Assembly (NCBI RefSeq): GCF_025336485.1
Contig: NZ_JAODAB010000005.1
Coordinates: 248,001-312,000 of the forward strand
Length of the DNA stretch: 64,000 bases
Direction of reading: 5' to 3'
Source: Pseudomonas citri
GTDB taxonomy: Bacteria > Pseudomonadota > Gammaproteobacteria > Pseudomonadales > Pseudomonadaceae
Shown here: in pieces, positions 19,839 to 27,865 of the stretch
Numbering within the stretch: position 1 is the first letter of the stretch
How the letters are laid out: every line of letters starts with the position of its first letter
The notes under the pieces: generated by a model
Database searches by the model: none
Told to the model about the DNA's origin: nothing
The model's input: only the letters and a program-made list of their open reading frames with translations
Made by a program: the position numbers and the translations under genes

Positions 19839-20504
19839 ATGACAAAGCCATCCCCGACCGTTTCCATGGCGGACAAAGTTACCTTGATCGACAGCCTCTG
19901 CGCCAAGGCGCGGATCTTGCCGGTGATCACCATCGCCCGTGAACAGGACATCCTGCCGCTGGCCGATGCCCTGGCTGCCGGTGGCCTGACGGCGCTGGAA
20001 GTGACCCTGCGCTCCGAGCACGGCCTCAAGGCGATCCAGGTGCTGCGCGAGCAGCGTCCGGAACTGGTGACCGGCGCCGGCACGGTGCTCGACCGTCACA
20101 TGCTGGCTGCTGCCGAGGCGGCGGGTTCGCAGTTCATCGTCACGCCGGGTATTACCCGGGACCTGCTTGAAGCCAGCGTGCAGAGCCCGATTCCGTTGCT
20201 GCCGGGCATCAGCAATGCGTCCGGCATCATGGAGGGCTACGGCCTGGGCTATCGCCGCTTCAAGCTGTTCCCGGCGGAAGTCAGCGGCGGCGTCGCGGCC
20301 ATCAAGGCCCTGGGGGGGCCGTTCGGCGAAGTGAAATTCTGCCCGACTGGCGGCGTGGGCCCGGCCAACATCAAGAGCTACATGGCGTTGAAGAACGTGA
20401 TGTGCGTGGGCGGGAGCTGGATGCTTGATCCGGAGTGGATCAAGAACGGCGACTGGTCCCGCATCCAGGAATGCACCGCCGAGGCTTTGGCGCTGCTGGA
20501 CTGA
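19839..20504 (+). CDS. eda: KDPG aldolase
   Basis: Cleaves 2-keto-3-deoxy-6-phosphogluconate to pyruvate and glyceraldehyde-3-phosphate. It has 221 residues from the chosen start. Catalytic features are the Glu in IAREQDILPLADAL, LVTGAGTVLDRHML, the Schiff-base Lys in YRRFKLFPAEVSGG, and FCPTGGVGPANI. I prefer ATG 19839 because AAGGA lies 9 nt upstream. GTG 19812 or ATG 19818, which overlap the pgl stop, would add 9 or 7 residues before the conserved start. It is the last gene of zwf-pgl-eda, followed by a terminator. Confidence 0.95.
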   Translation: MTKPSPTVSMADKVTLIDSLCAKARILPVITIAREQDILPLADALAAGGLTALEVTLRSEHGLKAIQVLREQRPELVTGAGTVLDRHMLAAAEAAGSQFIVTPGITRDLLEASVQSPIPLLPGISNASGIMEGYGLGYRRFKLFPAEVSGGVAAIKALGGPFGEVKFCPTGGVGPANIKSYMALKNVMCVGGSWMLDPEWIKNGDWSRIQECTAEALALLD

Positions 20505-20541
20505 TTGCTTTACCAAACCTCGTTGGGTGTTCTACGGTTTT

Positions 20542-20575
20542 ACGGTGCGCTTGGTCGGCGCACCGTTTTTTTTTT
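20542..20575 (+). terminator. Rho-independent terminator after eda
   Basis: ACGGTGCGC pairs with GCGCACCGT and is followed by a run of ten T. It closes the zwf-pgl-eda operon. Confidence 0.92.
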
Positions 20576-20586
20576 GCCTGGGTTTT

Positions 20587-20674
20587 TGTGGGAGCAAAGC
20601 TTGCTCGCGAAGTAGGCGCCTCGATACCTCAGAGATCGTATCGCCATCATCACGAGCAAGCTTTGCTCCCACAG
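20587..20674. repeat. REP pair, copy 5
   Basis: TGTGGGAGCAAAGC then TTGCTCGCGAA at 20587-20611 faces ATCACGAGCAAGC then TTTGCTCCCACAG at 20649-20674. It is placed between eda and the convergent PLP-enzyme gene. Confidence 0.9.
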
Positions 20675-20700
20675 GGGGGGGCGGTGCGACCTCGCCACAA

Positions 20701-21888
20701 CTATGTTCGACTCAGGTTGATCAGTGCCTTGGTCAACCGCTCGATATCACTCGCCAATGTAGTCAACCCCGGCGTAATGCGGATGCACGGCCCGACGCTG
20801 GTGTCGCGCACCACAGTGAAGATGCCGTACTCGTCGAGCAGTCGATTGGCCATGGTCTGTTGGTCCCTGCGCGCGGTGAAGCGCATTGAGGTGATGCCGC
20901 AATACAGCCTTGGATCGTCCGGGGTCATGACATCGATCCCCGGTTCATCCCGTACGGCGCGAACCCACAGATCCCGCAGGTAGTTGAGCCGCGGCCCCTT
21001 GGCCAGCGCGCCACCGAGGGCGCGGTGCTCTTCGAAGACCAGGGGCAGGGTCAGCAGGGCAGGGATGTTGGGTGTGCTGTGGGGGATTCGCGAGCGGGTG
21101 TCGGTGGCCGGGTAATGGCCTTCGTCCATGTCCGGGTCGATGTCGGCCAGCCGATGTGGGGCGATGTACAGGAAACCCAGGGCCAGCGGGCCGCCGATCC
21201 ACTTCTGCAAGTTGAACCCGGCAAACTCGATGCCGAGTTTCTTCAAATTGAAATCGATCTGGCCCAGGGCATGGGCGCCGTCGAGGATGATGTCGACGTC
21301 AAATTCCCGGGCGGTCTCGGCAATGGCCTTGACCGGCATCACCAGCCCGGTGAGGTGGTTCACATAGGTCAGCGCCATCAGCTTCAGACGAGGGTAGCGA
21401 ATGAACGCTTCGCGATAGGTGCCGACCAGGCTCTCGAAACTGGCGGGGTGTTGGTGGACCAGTTCGATGACCTCCGCGCCACGCTGACGGGCGAGCCAGC
21501 GCATCGCACTTTTGACCGAGGCGTATTCCAGGTCGCAGATCAGTACCTGGTCGCCGGGCTTGAGGCCATTGTAGTTGCGGATCAACGATTGCAGGGCGTC
21601 CACCGCGCTGGTGGCCATTGCCACCGAGTGGGTGGGGGCCTGTATCAATTGTGCGACCTGTCGACGAATGGCCTCGCCATGATCGCGGTCGAAGTGCTGG
21701 CGCACATACACCGAGTTGCCGCGGTTGATGAACTCGATGTTGCGCTGGTACTCCTCGACCACGGTTCGCGACATGCGTGCGAAGTAACCGTTTTCCAGAT
21801 TGAGCGGTTCGTCGGGATCGACATCGTAGCGGCCGACAAAGGTCCGCCAGAAAGTTTCATCGTGGGCGCGCAGCGTATTTTCGGGCAT
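20701..21888 (-). CDS. PLP-dependent aminotransferase class V (CefD/isopenicillin-N-epimerase-like)
   Basis: Fold-type I PLP enzyme of 395 residues in the cysteine desulfurase/CefD group. Landmarks are NRGNSVYVRQHFD, ATSAVDALQSLIRNY (cofactor phosphate region), YVNHLTGLVMPVKAI, and the PLP-contacting Asp in DVDIILDGAHALGQ. The Schiff-base Lys is in FAGFNLQKWIGGPLALGF. Relatives include isopenicillin-N epimerases, ergothioneine-type lyases and uncharacterised enzymes. No beta-lactam or ergothioneine genes lie nearby, so the substrate is unknown. It is followed on the same strand by nothing but REP DNA; a DUF3820 gene lies 17 bp upstream of its start. Confidence 0.85.
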   Translation of the reverse strand: MPENTLRAHDETFWRTFVGRYDVDPDEPLNLENGYFARMSRTVVEEYQRNIEFINRGNSVYVRQHFDRDHGEAIRRQVAQLIQAPTHSVAMATSAVDALQSLIRNYNGLKPGDQVLICDLEYASVKSAMRWLARQRGAEVIELVHQHPASFESLVGTYREAFIRYPRLKLMALTYVNHLTGLVMPVKAIAETAREFDVDIILDGAHALGQIDFNLKKLGIEFAGFNLQKWIGGPLALGFLYIAPHRLADIDPDMDEGHYPATDTRSRIPHSTPNIPALLTLPLVFEEHRALGGALAKGPRLNYLRDLWVRAVRDEPGIDVMTPDDPRLYCGITSMRFTARRDQQTMANRLLDEYGIFTVVRDTSVGPCIRITPGLTTLASDIERLTKALINLSRT

Positions 21889-21905
21889 GGTGAGGACTCA
21901 ATCGG

Positions 21906-22142
21906 TCAAGGGCGTGGCTTGGGCTTGCCATGTTTGACACGCAACGGGTCGAGCAGGTCCGACAGGCCGTTGTGGTCGATTTCCTGCATCAATGCCAGCA
22001 AACCGCCCAATTCCCCGTGGGGAAAGCCCTCGCGGGCGAACCAGTTCAAATATTGACCGGGCAGGTCGGCCAGAATCCGGCCCTTATACTTGCCAAAGGG
22101 CATCTGGCGTGTGACCAGTAGTTCGAGTTTTTGCGGATCCAT
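21906..22142 (-). CDS. DUF3820 family small protein
   Basis: Protein of 78 residues with the family core MPFGKYKGRILADLPGQYLNWF near residues 14-35. This core is shared with putative quorum-linked small proteins and with exonuclease-associated DUF3820 domains. The rest is helical and ends in a basic tail (RVKHGKPKPRP). It is probably co-transcribed with the PLP enzyme downstream (17 bp gap). The function is unknown. Confidence 0.82.
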   Translation of the reverse strand: MDPQKLELLVTRQMPFGKYKGRILADLPGQYLNWFAREGFPHGELGGLLALMQEIDHNGLSDLLDPLRVKHGKPKPRP

Positions 22143-22289
22143 GACACATCATCTTGTTCGGAGCAGCCAGGAAAAATACAGGCATTCTGCATGCAGGCCA
22201 AATGACAGATCATGCAAATAACGCGGATACAGATTTTTGCTTGTTAATTAAATATTTGTTTTTATTGCTATTTTTATTGAAATTCGGTC

Positions 22290-22305
22290 TGGCATGGCCG
22301 ATGCA
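22290..22305 (+). promoter_or_regulatory. Candidate sigma-54 promoter
   Basis: TGGCATGGCCGATGCA matches the -24/-12 pattern (TGGCAC-N5-TTGCW) at GG and GC with the required spacing, differing at two positions. It is 44 bp upstream of the DUF2383 gene. An AT-rich stretch (about 22240-22285) upstream could hold an IHF site. Confidence 0.45.
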
Positions 22306-22348
22306 ACATCCCTTGCAGGTTTTCATTCACCCGCAAAGGAACTGAAAA

Positions 22349-22813
22349 ATGACTGACATCAACAAAGAATCCATCTCCGTCCTGAACGACCTGATCGAGA
22401 CCAGCAAGGACGGTCAGGAAGGCTTCAAGACCTGCGCCGAAGACATCAAGCACCCTGAACTCAAGGCCCTGTTCGTCAAGCGTGCCGCCGACTGTGCCAC
22501 CGCTGCTGCCGAGCTACAGGCTGCGGTTCGTTCGCTGGGCGGTGATCCGGAAACCTCCACCAGCGTGACCGGTGATTTGCACCGTCGTTGGGTGGATGTG
22601 AAATCCATGTTCACCGGCAAGGGCGAGGAAGCGATGCTCAACGAAGCCGAGCGCGGCGAAGACCATGCGCTGAAGGTCTATCGGCAAGCCATCGAGAAGA
22701 TCAACAAGCACAACCTGGTGGGCATCCGCGACTTGGTCGAACGCCAGTACCACGGGGTGCAACGCAACCATGACCAGGTCAAGGCGCTGCGTAACCAGGC
22801 CAAGGCCAGCTAA
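22349..22813 (+). CDS. PA2169-family four-helix-bundle protein (DUF2383)
   Basis: Ferritin-like helical protein of 154 residues. Characteristic segments are SVLNDLIETSKDGQEGF at the start, FVKRAADCATAAAELQAAVRSLGG in the middle, and ERGEDHALKVYRQAIEK with RQYHGVQRNHDQVKALRNQ at the end. Members are often stress- or stationary-phase-induced; the biochemical role is unsettled. AAGGAAC lies 9 nt before the ATG. It is monocistronic, with a possible sigma-54 promoter upstream and a strong terminator downstream. Confidence 0.9.
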   Translation: MTDINKESISVLNDLIETSKDGQEGFKTCAEDIKHPELKALFVKRAADCATAAAELQAAVRSLGGDPETSTSVTGDLHRRWVDVKSMFTGKGEEAMLNEAERGEDHALKVYRQAIEKINKHNLVGIRDLVERQYHGVQRNHDQVKALRNQAKAS

Positions 22814-22826
22814 CCACCCGATCCAC

Positions 22827-22854
22827 AAAAAACGCCAGCTTGCTGGCGTTTTTT
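22827..22854 (+). terminator. Rho-independent terminator after the DUF2383 gene
   Basis: AACGCCAGC pairs with GCTGGCGTT around a TT loop, bounded by A4 and T6 runs, so it is strong on the plus strand. Confidence 0.93.
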
Positions 22855-22933
22855 GTGGAGAGTGGCTCGAACTGAAAACGATCACCGAGCGACCGACAAA
22901 CAGCGCTGGACTCTAATAGGTAGCTAGCTAATA

Positions 22934-22978
22934 ATTGCATCGCCTATCTTCCGACATTGCATCTATCGTTATTGCAAT
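22934..22978. promoter_or_regulatory. ATTGCA repeats upstream of the efflux operon
   Basis: ATTGCA occurs at 22934, 22956 and 22971. The last is part of the palindrome ATTGCAAT and also forms an inverted pair with the copy at 22956. The cluster ends 19 bp before the FUSC gene start, where an operator would lie. No regulator gene is adjacent. Confidence 0.4.
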
Positions 22979-22996
22979 CCCAAAAGAGTTTTTTGC

Positions 22997-24997
22997 GTGC
23001 CCATTACCCTGCAGGCCTTGTTCGCCCCCGACCGCCTCGCTGTGCAGTTCGCCATCAAGACCGTGCTCGGTGCCGGGTTGGCGCTGTGGCTGGCGCTGCG
23101 CTGGGGGTTGGAGCAGCCGTCATGGGCCTTGATGACGGCGATCATCGTGGCGCAGCCGTTGTCCGGGATGGTGGTGCAGAAGGGCTTGGCGCGCCTGCTC
23201 GGCACGTTGGTGGGTACGGTCATGTCGGTGGTGTTCATGGCGCTCTTCGCCCAGGCACCCTGGTTGTTCCTGTTGGCCCTGGCGTTCTGGCTGGGGCTGT
23301 GCACGGCTTGTTCAACGTTGTTGCGCAGCGCCTGGTCCTATTCGTTCGTGCTCGCCGGGTACACGGTGGCGATCATCGCCTTGCCGGCCATTTCCCATCC
23401 GTTGGGCGTATTCGACCAGGCGGTGGCGCGTTGCACCGAGATCAGCCTGGGGATCGTCTGTGCCACGGCGGCCAGTGCCTTGCTCTGGCCGTTGCGGGTC
23501 GAGCGCCAATTGGCGGGACAGGCCCTCGTGGCCTGGCAGAGCGGCATGCAGGCGGCCCGCGCCACCCTGGCCGGCGATGCCCAGGCGCGCAAAGGGTTGT
23601 TGGAAATCCTGGGCAAGATCGTCGCCGTCGACGCCCAACGCGAACACGCCTGGTTCGAAGGTCGCCTTGGCCGCCAGCGGGCGCGGGCCATCAGTGGCTT
23701 GAGCCAGAAACTGTTGATGCTGCTGCGCCTGGCGCGCTCGGTGCGCCGACAGTGGAAGCAGCTCGAGCCTGAAGAGGCGCAAGGCCTGCAAGCGTGGATG
23801 AGCGAAGTACAGCAGGCCCTCGATGCGGACAGCACCACCCTCCAGGCGTTGCGCCCGCGCGTATTGCAGGCTTCCCATGATCCGCAGATCAGCGCTGCGC
23901 AAAGTTATTGCCTGGCCCGGTTCGCCCTGTTGCTCGATACCGCCCTGGCCGCCTGTGCGGCCCTGACTGCGGTGCAAGAGGGCAGGGAGGCGGCTGACCC
24001 GCCGCGAACCCTGGCGCCCCATCGGGATCTGTCCCTGGCCATGGTTTTCGGTGCCCGCAGTGCCCTGGCGTTCCTGGCGGTGTCGTGCTTCTGGCTGGCG
24101 ACGGCCTGGCCTGCGGCATCTGGTGCGTTGGTGCTCACCTGTGTGGTGTGCAGCCTGTTTGCCAGCCGCGAGAATGGCGCGCAGATCGGCATGAGCTTTC
24201 TGCGCGGGATCTTCCTGGCGGTGCCGACGGCGTTCGTGATCGGCGAGATCGTGCTGCCGCAATGGAGCAGCTTCGCGATGCTGTGCCTGGCCATGGGCGT
24301 GCCCTTGTTCTTCGGGGCGCTGGGCATGGCCAAGCCGCAGATCTTCGCCACGGCCACCTCGTTCTGCCTGCACTTCGTGGTGCTGGTATCGCCCCTCAAC
24401 ACCATGAAGTACGACGTCGCGGCGTTCCTCAACAACGCCCAGGCAATGATGATCGGCGTCGGCTCGGCGGTGCTGGCGTTCAATCTGCTGATTCTGCGCG
24501 ATCCGGCCTGGCACAGCCGCCGCTTGCTGGCCGCGACCCTCGACGACCTGGTACGCCTGACCCATCGCAACCTGCGCGGGGCGGAAAGTTGGTTCGGCGG
24601 GCGGATGGCCGACCGGTTGCTGCAACTGGCGCGGCACTATCCCGAGCTGCCGGCGCAGGCGCGCAGTCGCTGGGACGATGGCTTGCTTGGCCTGGACATA
24701 GGCGACGAGTTGCTGCACTTGCGCCTTAGCCTGGCGGTGGCCCAGGTGCCCGACAAGGCGGCGCAGCGGCGCTATTTCGACGCGCTGGAACAGGTGCTCG
24801 AGCGCGGCCCGGTCGGCGTCCAGGCCGACGCACTGGCCTCGGCCAGTGCCGCGTTTCTCGACATGCTGTCGAAACAACCGCCCGGCGATGCCTTGAAGTT
24901 GGCCCAGGGCGCGGTGGTGCAATTGCAAAGCAGCTGGCGCGCCTGGTGCCGTCAGCACGAACCGGAACGACAGGAGCACAGCCATGGGCTTGCGTGA
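22997..24997 (+). CDS. FUSC-family inner-membrane efflux protein (AaeB-like)
   Basis: Inner-membrane component of an aromatic-acid-type efflux system. It has 666 residues with two hydrophobic blocks of about five to six segments each (about 10-160 and 345-490), separated by a soluble region, the AaeB/FUSC layout. The N-terminus reads MPITLQALFAPDRLAVQFAIK and SWALMTAIIVAQPLSGMVVQKG is the typical first FUSC motif. The start is GTG at 22997. It overlaps the next gene (DUF1656) by 14 bp and forms an AaeB-AaeX-AaeA set with the two downstream genes. Confidence 0.92.
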   Translation: MPITLQALFAPDRLAVQFAIKTVLGAGLALWLALRWGLEQPSWALMTAIIVAQPLSGMVVQKGLARLLGTLVGTVMSVVFMALFAQAPWLFLLALAFWLGLCTACSTLLRSAWSYSFVLAGYTVAIIALPAISHPLGVFDQAVARCTEISLGIVCATAASALLWPLRVERQLAGQALVAWQSGMQAARATLAGDAQARKGLLEILGKIVAVDAQREHAWFEGRLGRQRARAISGLSQKLLMLLRLARSVRRQWKQLEPEEAQGLQAWMSEVQQALDADSTTLQALRPRVLQASHDPQISAAQSYCLARFALLLDTALAACAALTAVQEGREAADPPRTLAPHRDLSLAMVFGARSALAFLAVSCFWLATAWPAASGALVLTCVVCSLFASRENGAQIGMSFLRGIFLAVPTAFVIGEIVLPQWSSFAMLCLAMGVPLFFGALGMAKPQIFATATSFCLHFVVLVSPLNTMKYDVAAFLNNAQAMMIGVGSAVLAFNLLILRDPAWHSRRLLAATLDDLVRLTHRNLRGAESWFGGRMADRLLQLARHYPELPAQARSRWDDGLLGLDIGDELLHLRLSLAVAQVPDKAAQRRYFDALEQVLERGPVGVQADALASASAAFLDMLSKQPPGDALKLAQGAVVQLQSSWRAWCRQHEPERQEHSHGLA

Positions 24998-25190
24998 GTG
25001 GTCGATCGGCGGGGTGCTGCTCAGCCCGTTCCTGATTTATGTGGTGCTGGCGTTGCTGGTGACCGGCGCGCTGCGCCTGTTGCTCAGCCTCGTGCCGGCC
25101 GGGCGCTGGATATGGCATGAGGCCTTGTTCGATTGCGCCCTGTATGTCTGTGTCCTGACCGTCATTACCGTGGTCTTCGGGCCGCTATAG
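24984..25190 (+). CDS. DUF1656 small membrane protein (AaeX-like)
   Basis: Protein of 68 residues with two hydrophobic segments (LLSPFLIYVVLALLVTGALRLLLSL and CALYVCVLTVITVVFG). It is the small partner always found between or beside FUSC and HlyD genes in Aae-type pumps. It overlaps the FUSC gene by 14 bp and ends 9 bp before the adaptor gene. Confidence 0.9.
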   Translation: MGLREWSIGGVLLSPFLIYVVLALLVTGALRLLLSLVPAGRWIWHEALFDCALYVCVLTVITVVFGPL

Positions 25191-25199
25191 GAGTTCAAC

Positions 25200-26063
25200 A
25201 TGCGTACGAGTGTACGTGTCGCCGTCACGCTGTGCATGGTGGCCGTGGCGATCTTCGCCGGGTTTCATCTGTGGCAGTACTACATGCTGACACCCTGGAC
25301 CCGCGATGCGCGGATTCGCGCCGACGTGGTGGTGATCGCCCCCGACGTGTCGGGCTGGGTGCGCGAACTCAAGGCGGTGGATAACCAGCAGGTCAAGGCC
25401 GGCGATGTGTTGCTGAGCATTGACCGCGAGCGTTTCGAGGCGGCAGTGGAGAAGGCCCGGGCGGTGGTCCAGACGCGTCAGCAGCAACTGAGCCTGCGGG
25501 AGCACGAAGCCAGCCGCCGCGCCGCCCTGGGACCCCAGGCCATCAGCGCCGAGCTGCGGGAAAACGCCCAGATCAACGCCGGCATTGCCCGGGGTGAGCT
25601 GCGTGAGGCACAGGCCGAGGCCAAAGTTGCCGAGCTCAACCTGGCCCGCAGCCAGGTCCTGGCCCCTCGCAGCGGCCATATCACCAACCTGCGCCTGGCC
25701 GAAGGCAACTACGTGAATGCCGGGCAGCCGGTCATGGCGCTGATCGACGATTCGACGTTCTATGTGCAGGCCTATTTCGAGGAAACCAAATTACCGCGGA
25801 TTCGCGTGGGCGACCCGGTCAAGGTCTGGCTGATGAGTGCCGGCCACGCGTTGGAAGGGCATGTCGAAAGCTTCAGCCGTGGCATCACCGACCGCAACAC
25901 CACCCCCGATGCGCAATTGCTGGCCGAGGTCGAGCCGACTTTCAACTGGGTGCGCCTGGCCCAGCGGATACCGGTGCGGATCAAGCTGGACAAGGTGCCG
26001 GAAGGGGTGAACCTGAGTGCGGGGATGACGGCGAGTGTGCAGGTGCGTGAAGACCGGCCGTAA
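25200..26063 (+). CDS. HlyD-family periplasmic adaptor (AaeA-like)
   Basis: Membrane-fusion protein of 287 residues. A single N-terminal anchor (about 7-26) is followed by the barrel-sandwich strand (RADVVVIAPDVSGWVRELKAVDNQQVKAGDVLLSID). A coiled-coil hairpin covers about 80-145, and the second lipoyl half is LAPRSGHITNLRLAEGNYVNAGQPVMALID. It links the FUSC protein to an outer-membrane channel, which is not encoded here. It ends the three-gene operon before a REP pair. Confidence 0.93.
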   Translation: MRTSVRVAVTLCMVAVAIFAGFHLWQYYMLTPWTRDARIRADVVVIAPDVSGWVRELKAVDNQQVKAGDVLLSIDRERFEAAVEKARAVVQTRQQQLSLREHEASRRAALGPQAISAELRENAQINAGIARGELREAQAEAKVAELNLARSQVLAPRSGHITNLRLAEGNYVNAGQPVMALIDDSTFYVQAYFEETKLPRIRVGDPVKVWLMSAGHALEGHVESFSRGITDRNTTPDAQLLAEVEPTFNWVRLAQRIPVRIKLDKVPEGVNLSAGMTASVQVREDRP

Positions 26064-26100
26064 GTGCCATGCCCTGTGCTCTACGGCAAGAGGTCTTGCT

Positions 26101-26190
26101 CTGTGGGAGCAAAGCTTGCTCGCGAAACAGGCGCCTCGATATTCCACGAGGACCGCATCGCCTGTATCGCGGGCAAGCCTTGCTCCCACA
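26101..26190. repeat. REP pair, copy 6
   Basis: CTGTGGGAGCAAAGC then TTGCTCGCGAA at 26101-26125 faces ATCGCGGGCAAGCC then TTGCTCCCACA at 26166-26190, between convergent genes. Confidence 0.9.
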
Positions 26191-26194
26191 AGAA

Positions 26195-26674
26195 TCAACC
26201 GACGGTAATCGCCGGCAACGTCGGCAAGGTCACGGTCTGTTGTTTGCGCGGAGCGAGGATTTCGGCTTCGCCGTCCACCACCAGTTCATCACGCTGGTTG
26301 AATACGCGAGTGGCGATGCGCACACGAAACTTGGGCAATTTCTCGAGGATTTCCAGGCGCACGGTCAGGGTGTCGCCGATCTTTACCGGTTTCTGGAAGC
26401 TCATCTGTTGGCCGATGTAGATGGTGCCCGGCCCAGGCAACTCGCAGGCTACCGCCGCGCTGATCAAGGCCCCGCTGAACATGCCGTGGGCGATGCGCTC
26501 CTTGAACATGCTCGCCGCGGCGAATTCGGCGTCCAGGTGCACCGGGTTGTGATCACCGGACATCGCGGCGAACAGCTGGATGTCGCGCTCCTCGACGGTC
26601 TTGCTGTAGCTGGCGGTCTGGCCGACTTCGAGGGCTTCGTAAGGGATGTTGGTAACCTGGGTCATCTGTTTCAA
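26195..26674 (-). CDS. phaJ: MaoC-family (R)-specific enoyl-CoA hydratase, PhaJ type
   Basis: Hydrates trans-2-enoyl-CoA to (R)-3-hydroxyacyl-CoA, linking beta-oxidation to polyhydroxyalkanoate precursors. It has 159 residues. The hot-dog core carries the catalytic Asp and His in FAAMSGDHNPVHLD, followed by FKERIAHGMFSGALISA. MKQMTQVTNIPYEAL gives two possible starts; the second Met (26665) would shorten it by 3. It neighbours a hydrolase and two FadD genes, the same order as in other pseudomonads. Which of the several PhaJ paralogs it is cannot be fixed from sequence alone. Confidence 0.85.
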   Translation of the reverse strand: MKQMTQVTNIPYEALEVGQTASYSKTVEERDIQLFAAMSGDHNPVHLDAEFAAASMFKERIAHGMFSGALISAAVACELPGPGTIYIGQQMSFQKPVKIGDTLTVRLEILEKLPKFRVRIATRVFNQRDELVVDGEAEILAPRKQQTVTLPTLPAITVG

Positions 26675-26707
26675 ATCCTGTGACGGGTAAGGGAAAAGGC
26701 TGTCGAC

Positions 26708-27652
26708 CTACTCGCTGCGTGGCGGCCGCTTGTGGCTCAGGGCCTGGGCAATCCAGGCCAGCACGTCGGCCGTCACTTCATCGCGGTTGGTCTCATTGAA
26801 CAATTCGTGCCGGGCCTGCGGGTAGATCATCAAGCGCAGCTGCTGGTTGCCGGCACCGCGCAGGGCATCGGCCAGATCTTTCAGACGCTTGCCTTCGCTC
26901 ACCGGATCACATTCGCCGCCGATCACCAGCAGCGGAAGGCCCGGATCGATCTGGGCGAGGTTGGACGCTTTGCTGATTTGCTGCAACCCGCCGAGCAGGT
27001 CCACCCACAACTGGTTGGTGCAACGAAAGCCGCACAAGGGGTCGTCGACATACTTGTCGACTTCCGCCGGGTCGCGGCTGAGCCAGTCGAAGCGGGTGCG
27101 CGCGGGTTTGAAGCGCTTGTTGAAACTGCCGAACGACAACCATTCGATCAAGGCGCTGCGCCCCGTGGCCCCCTGGCGCTGCCGTTCGAAACGGGCGATC
27201 AGGCGAGCGGCGCGGTAGAGCGCCACGGGTTGGAAATTGGAGCCGCTGAGAATCGCGCCGTGCAGGCTGGCGCTGTGGTGCAGCAGGTAGCCCTGGGCAA
27301 TGTAGCTGCCCATGCTGTGGCCCAGTAGCAATATTGGTGTATCAGGATGTTGCTGGACGATGTGGTGATTGAGGCTGGCGAAATCGCCCACCACCTTGGT
27401 CCAGCCGTCCTGGTCCGCGTAGTGGCCGAGGATCGCCTTGGCCGCGGTTTGGCCATGACCACGCAGGTCCGGGGCATACACGCCGTAGCCTGCGTCGCAC
27501 AGCGCCCTGGCCAGGCGCGCGTAGCGGCCGCTGTGTTCGGCCATGCCGTGGGCCAGCATGATCAACGCCGTCGGCGGGGCTTCGGGCAGCCACTGGTTGA
27601 CGAACAGGCGGCTGTGATCGGTCGCGCTCAGCCAGAACGTTTGGTGGATCAT
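26708..27652 (-). CDS. Alpha/beta hydrolase (monoacylglycerol lipase/lysophospholipase type)
   Basis: Serine hydrolase of 314 residues, Hydrolase_4 family. The nucleophile elbow is GHSMGS (about residue 107). The oxyanion-side motif LIMLAHGMAEHSGRYARLA is near the N-terminus, the acid is in GGECDPVSEG and the His in YPQARHELFNE. The start ATG at 27652 follows AAGGA with 6 nt spacing and is preferred over an upstream ATG at 27694. It lies between phaJ and the divergent fadD2, so it may release fatty acids for activation. Confidence 0.9.
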   Translation of the reverse strand: MIHQTFWLSATDHSRLFVNQWLPEAPPTALIMLAHGMAEHSGRYARLARALCDAGYGVYAPDLRGHGQTAAKAILGHYADQDGWTKVVGDFASLNHHIVQQHPDTPILLLGHSMGSYIAQGYLLHHSASLHGAILSGSNFQPVALYRAARLIARFERQRQGATGRSALIEWLSFGSFNKRFKPARTRFDWLSRDPAEVDKYVDDPLCGFRCTNQLWVDLLGGLQQISKASNLAQIDPGLPLLVIGGECDPVSEGKRLKDLADALRGAGNQQLRLMIYPQARHELFNETNRDEVTADVLAWIAQALSHKRPPRSE

Positions 27653-27865
27653 GGCGATTCCTTTTAGGCAGCCTCGCTGCATTGTATAGCGCATCCGTTG
27701 CGTCTCGCCCGATCAGGCTACGACGAGGCAGGAAGATTCACAGAATCTATGTCGCAAGTTGCCATATTTGCCTGATTCGCCATAGCTGCTAGTGTCCCAA
27801 GAGCTCCGCCTCTGCAAGCGATGCGCAAGCGGCCCGGATACGCTCAGGTAAAGAGGACAAAAACA

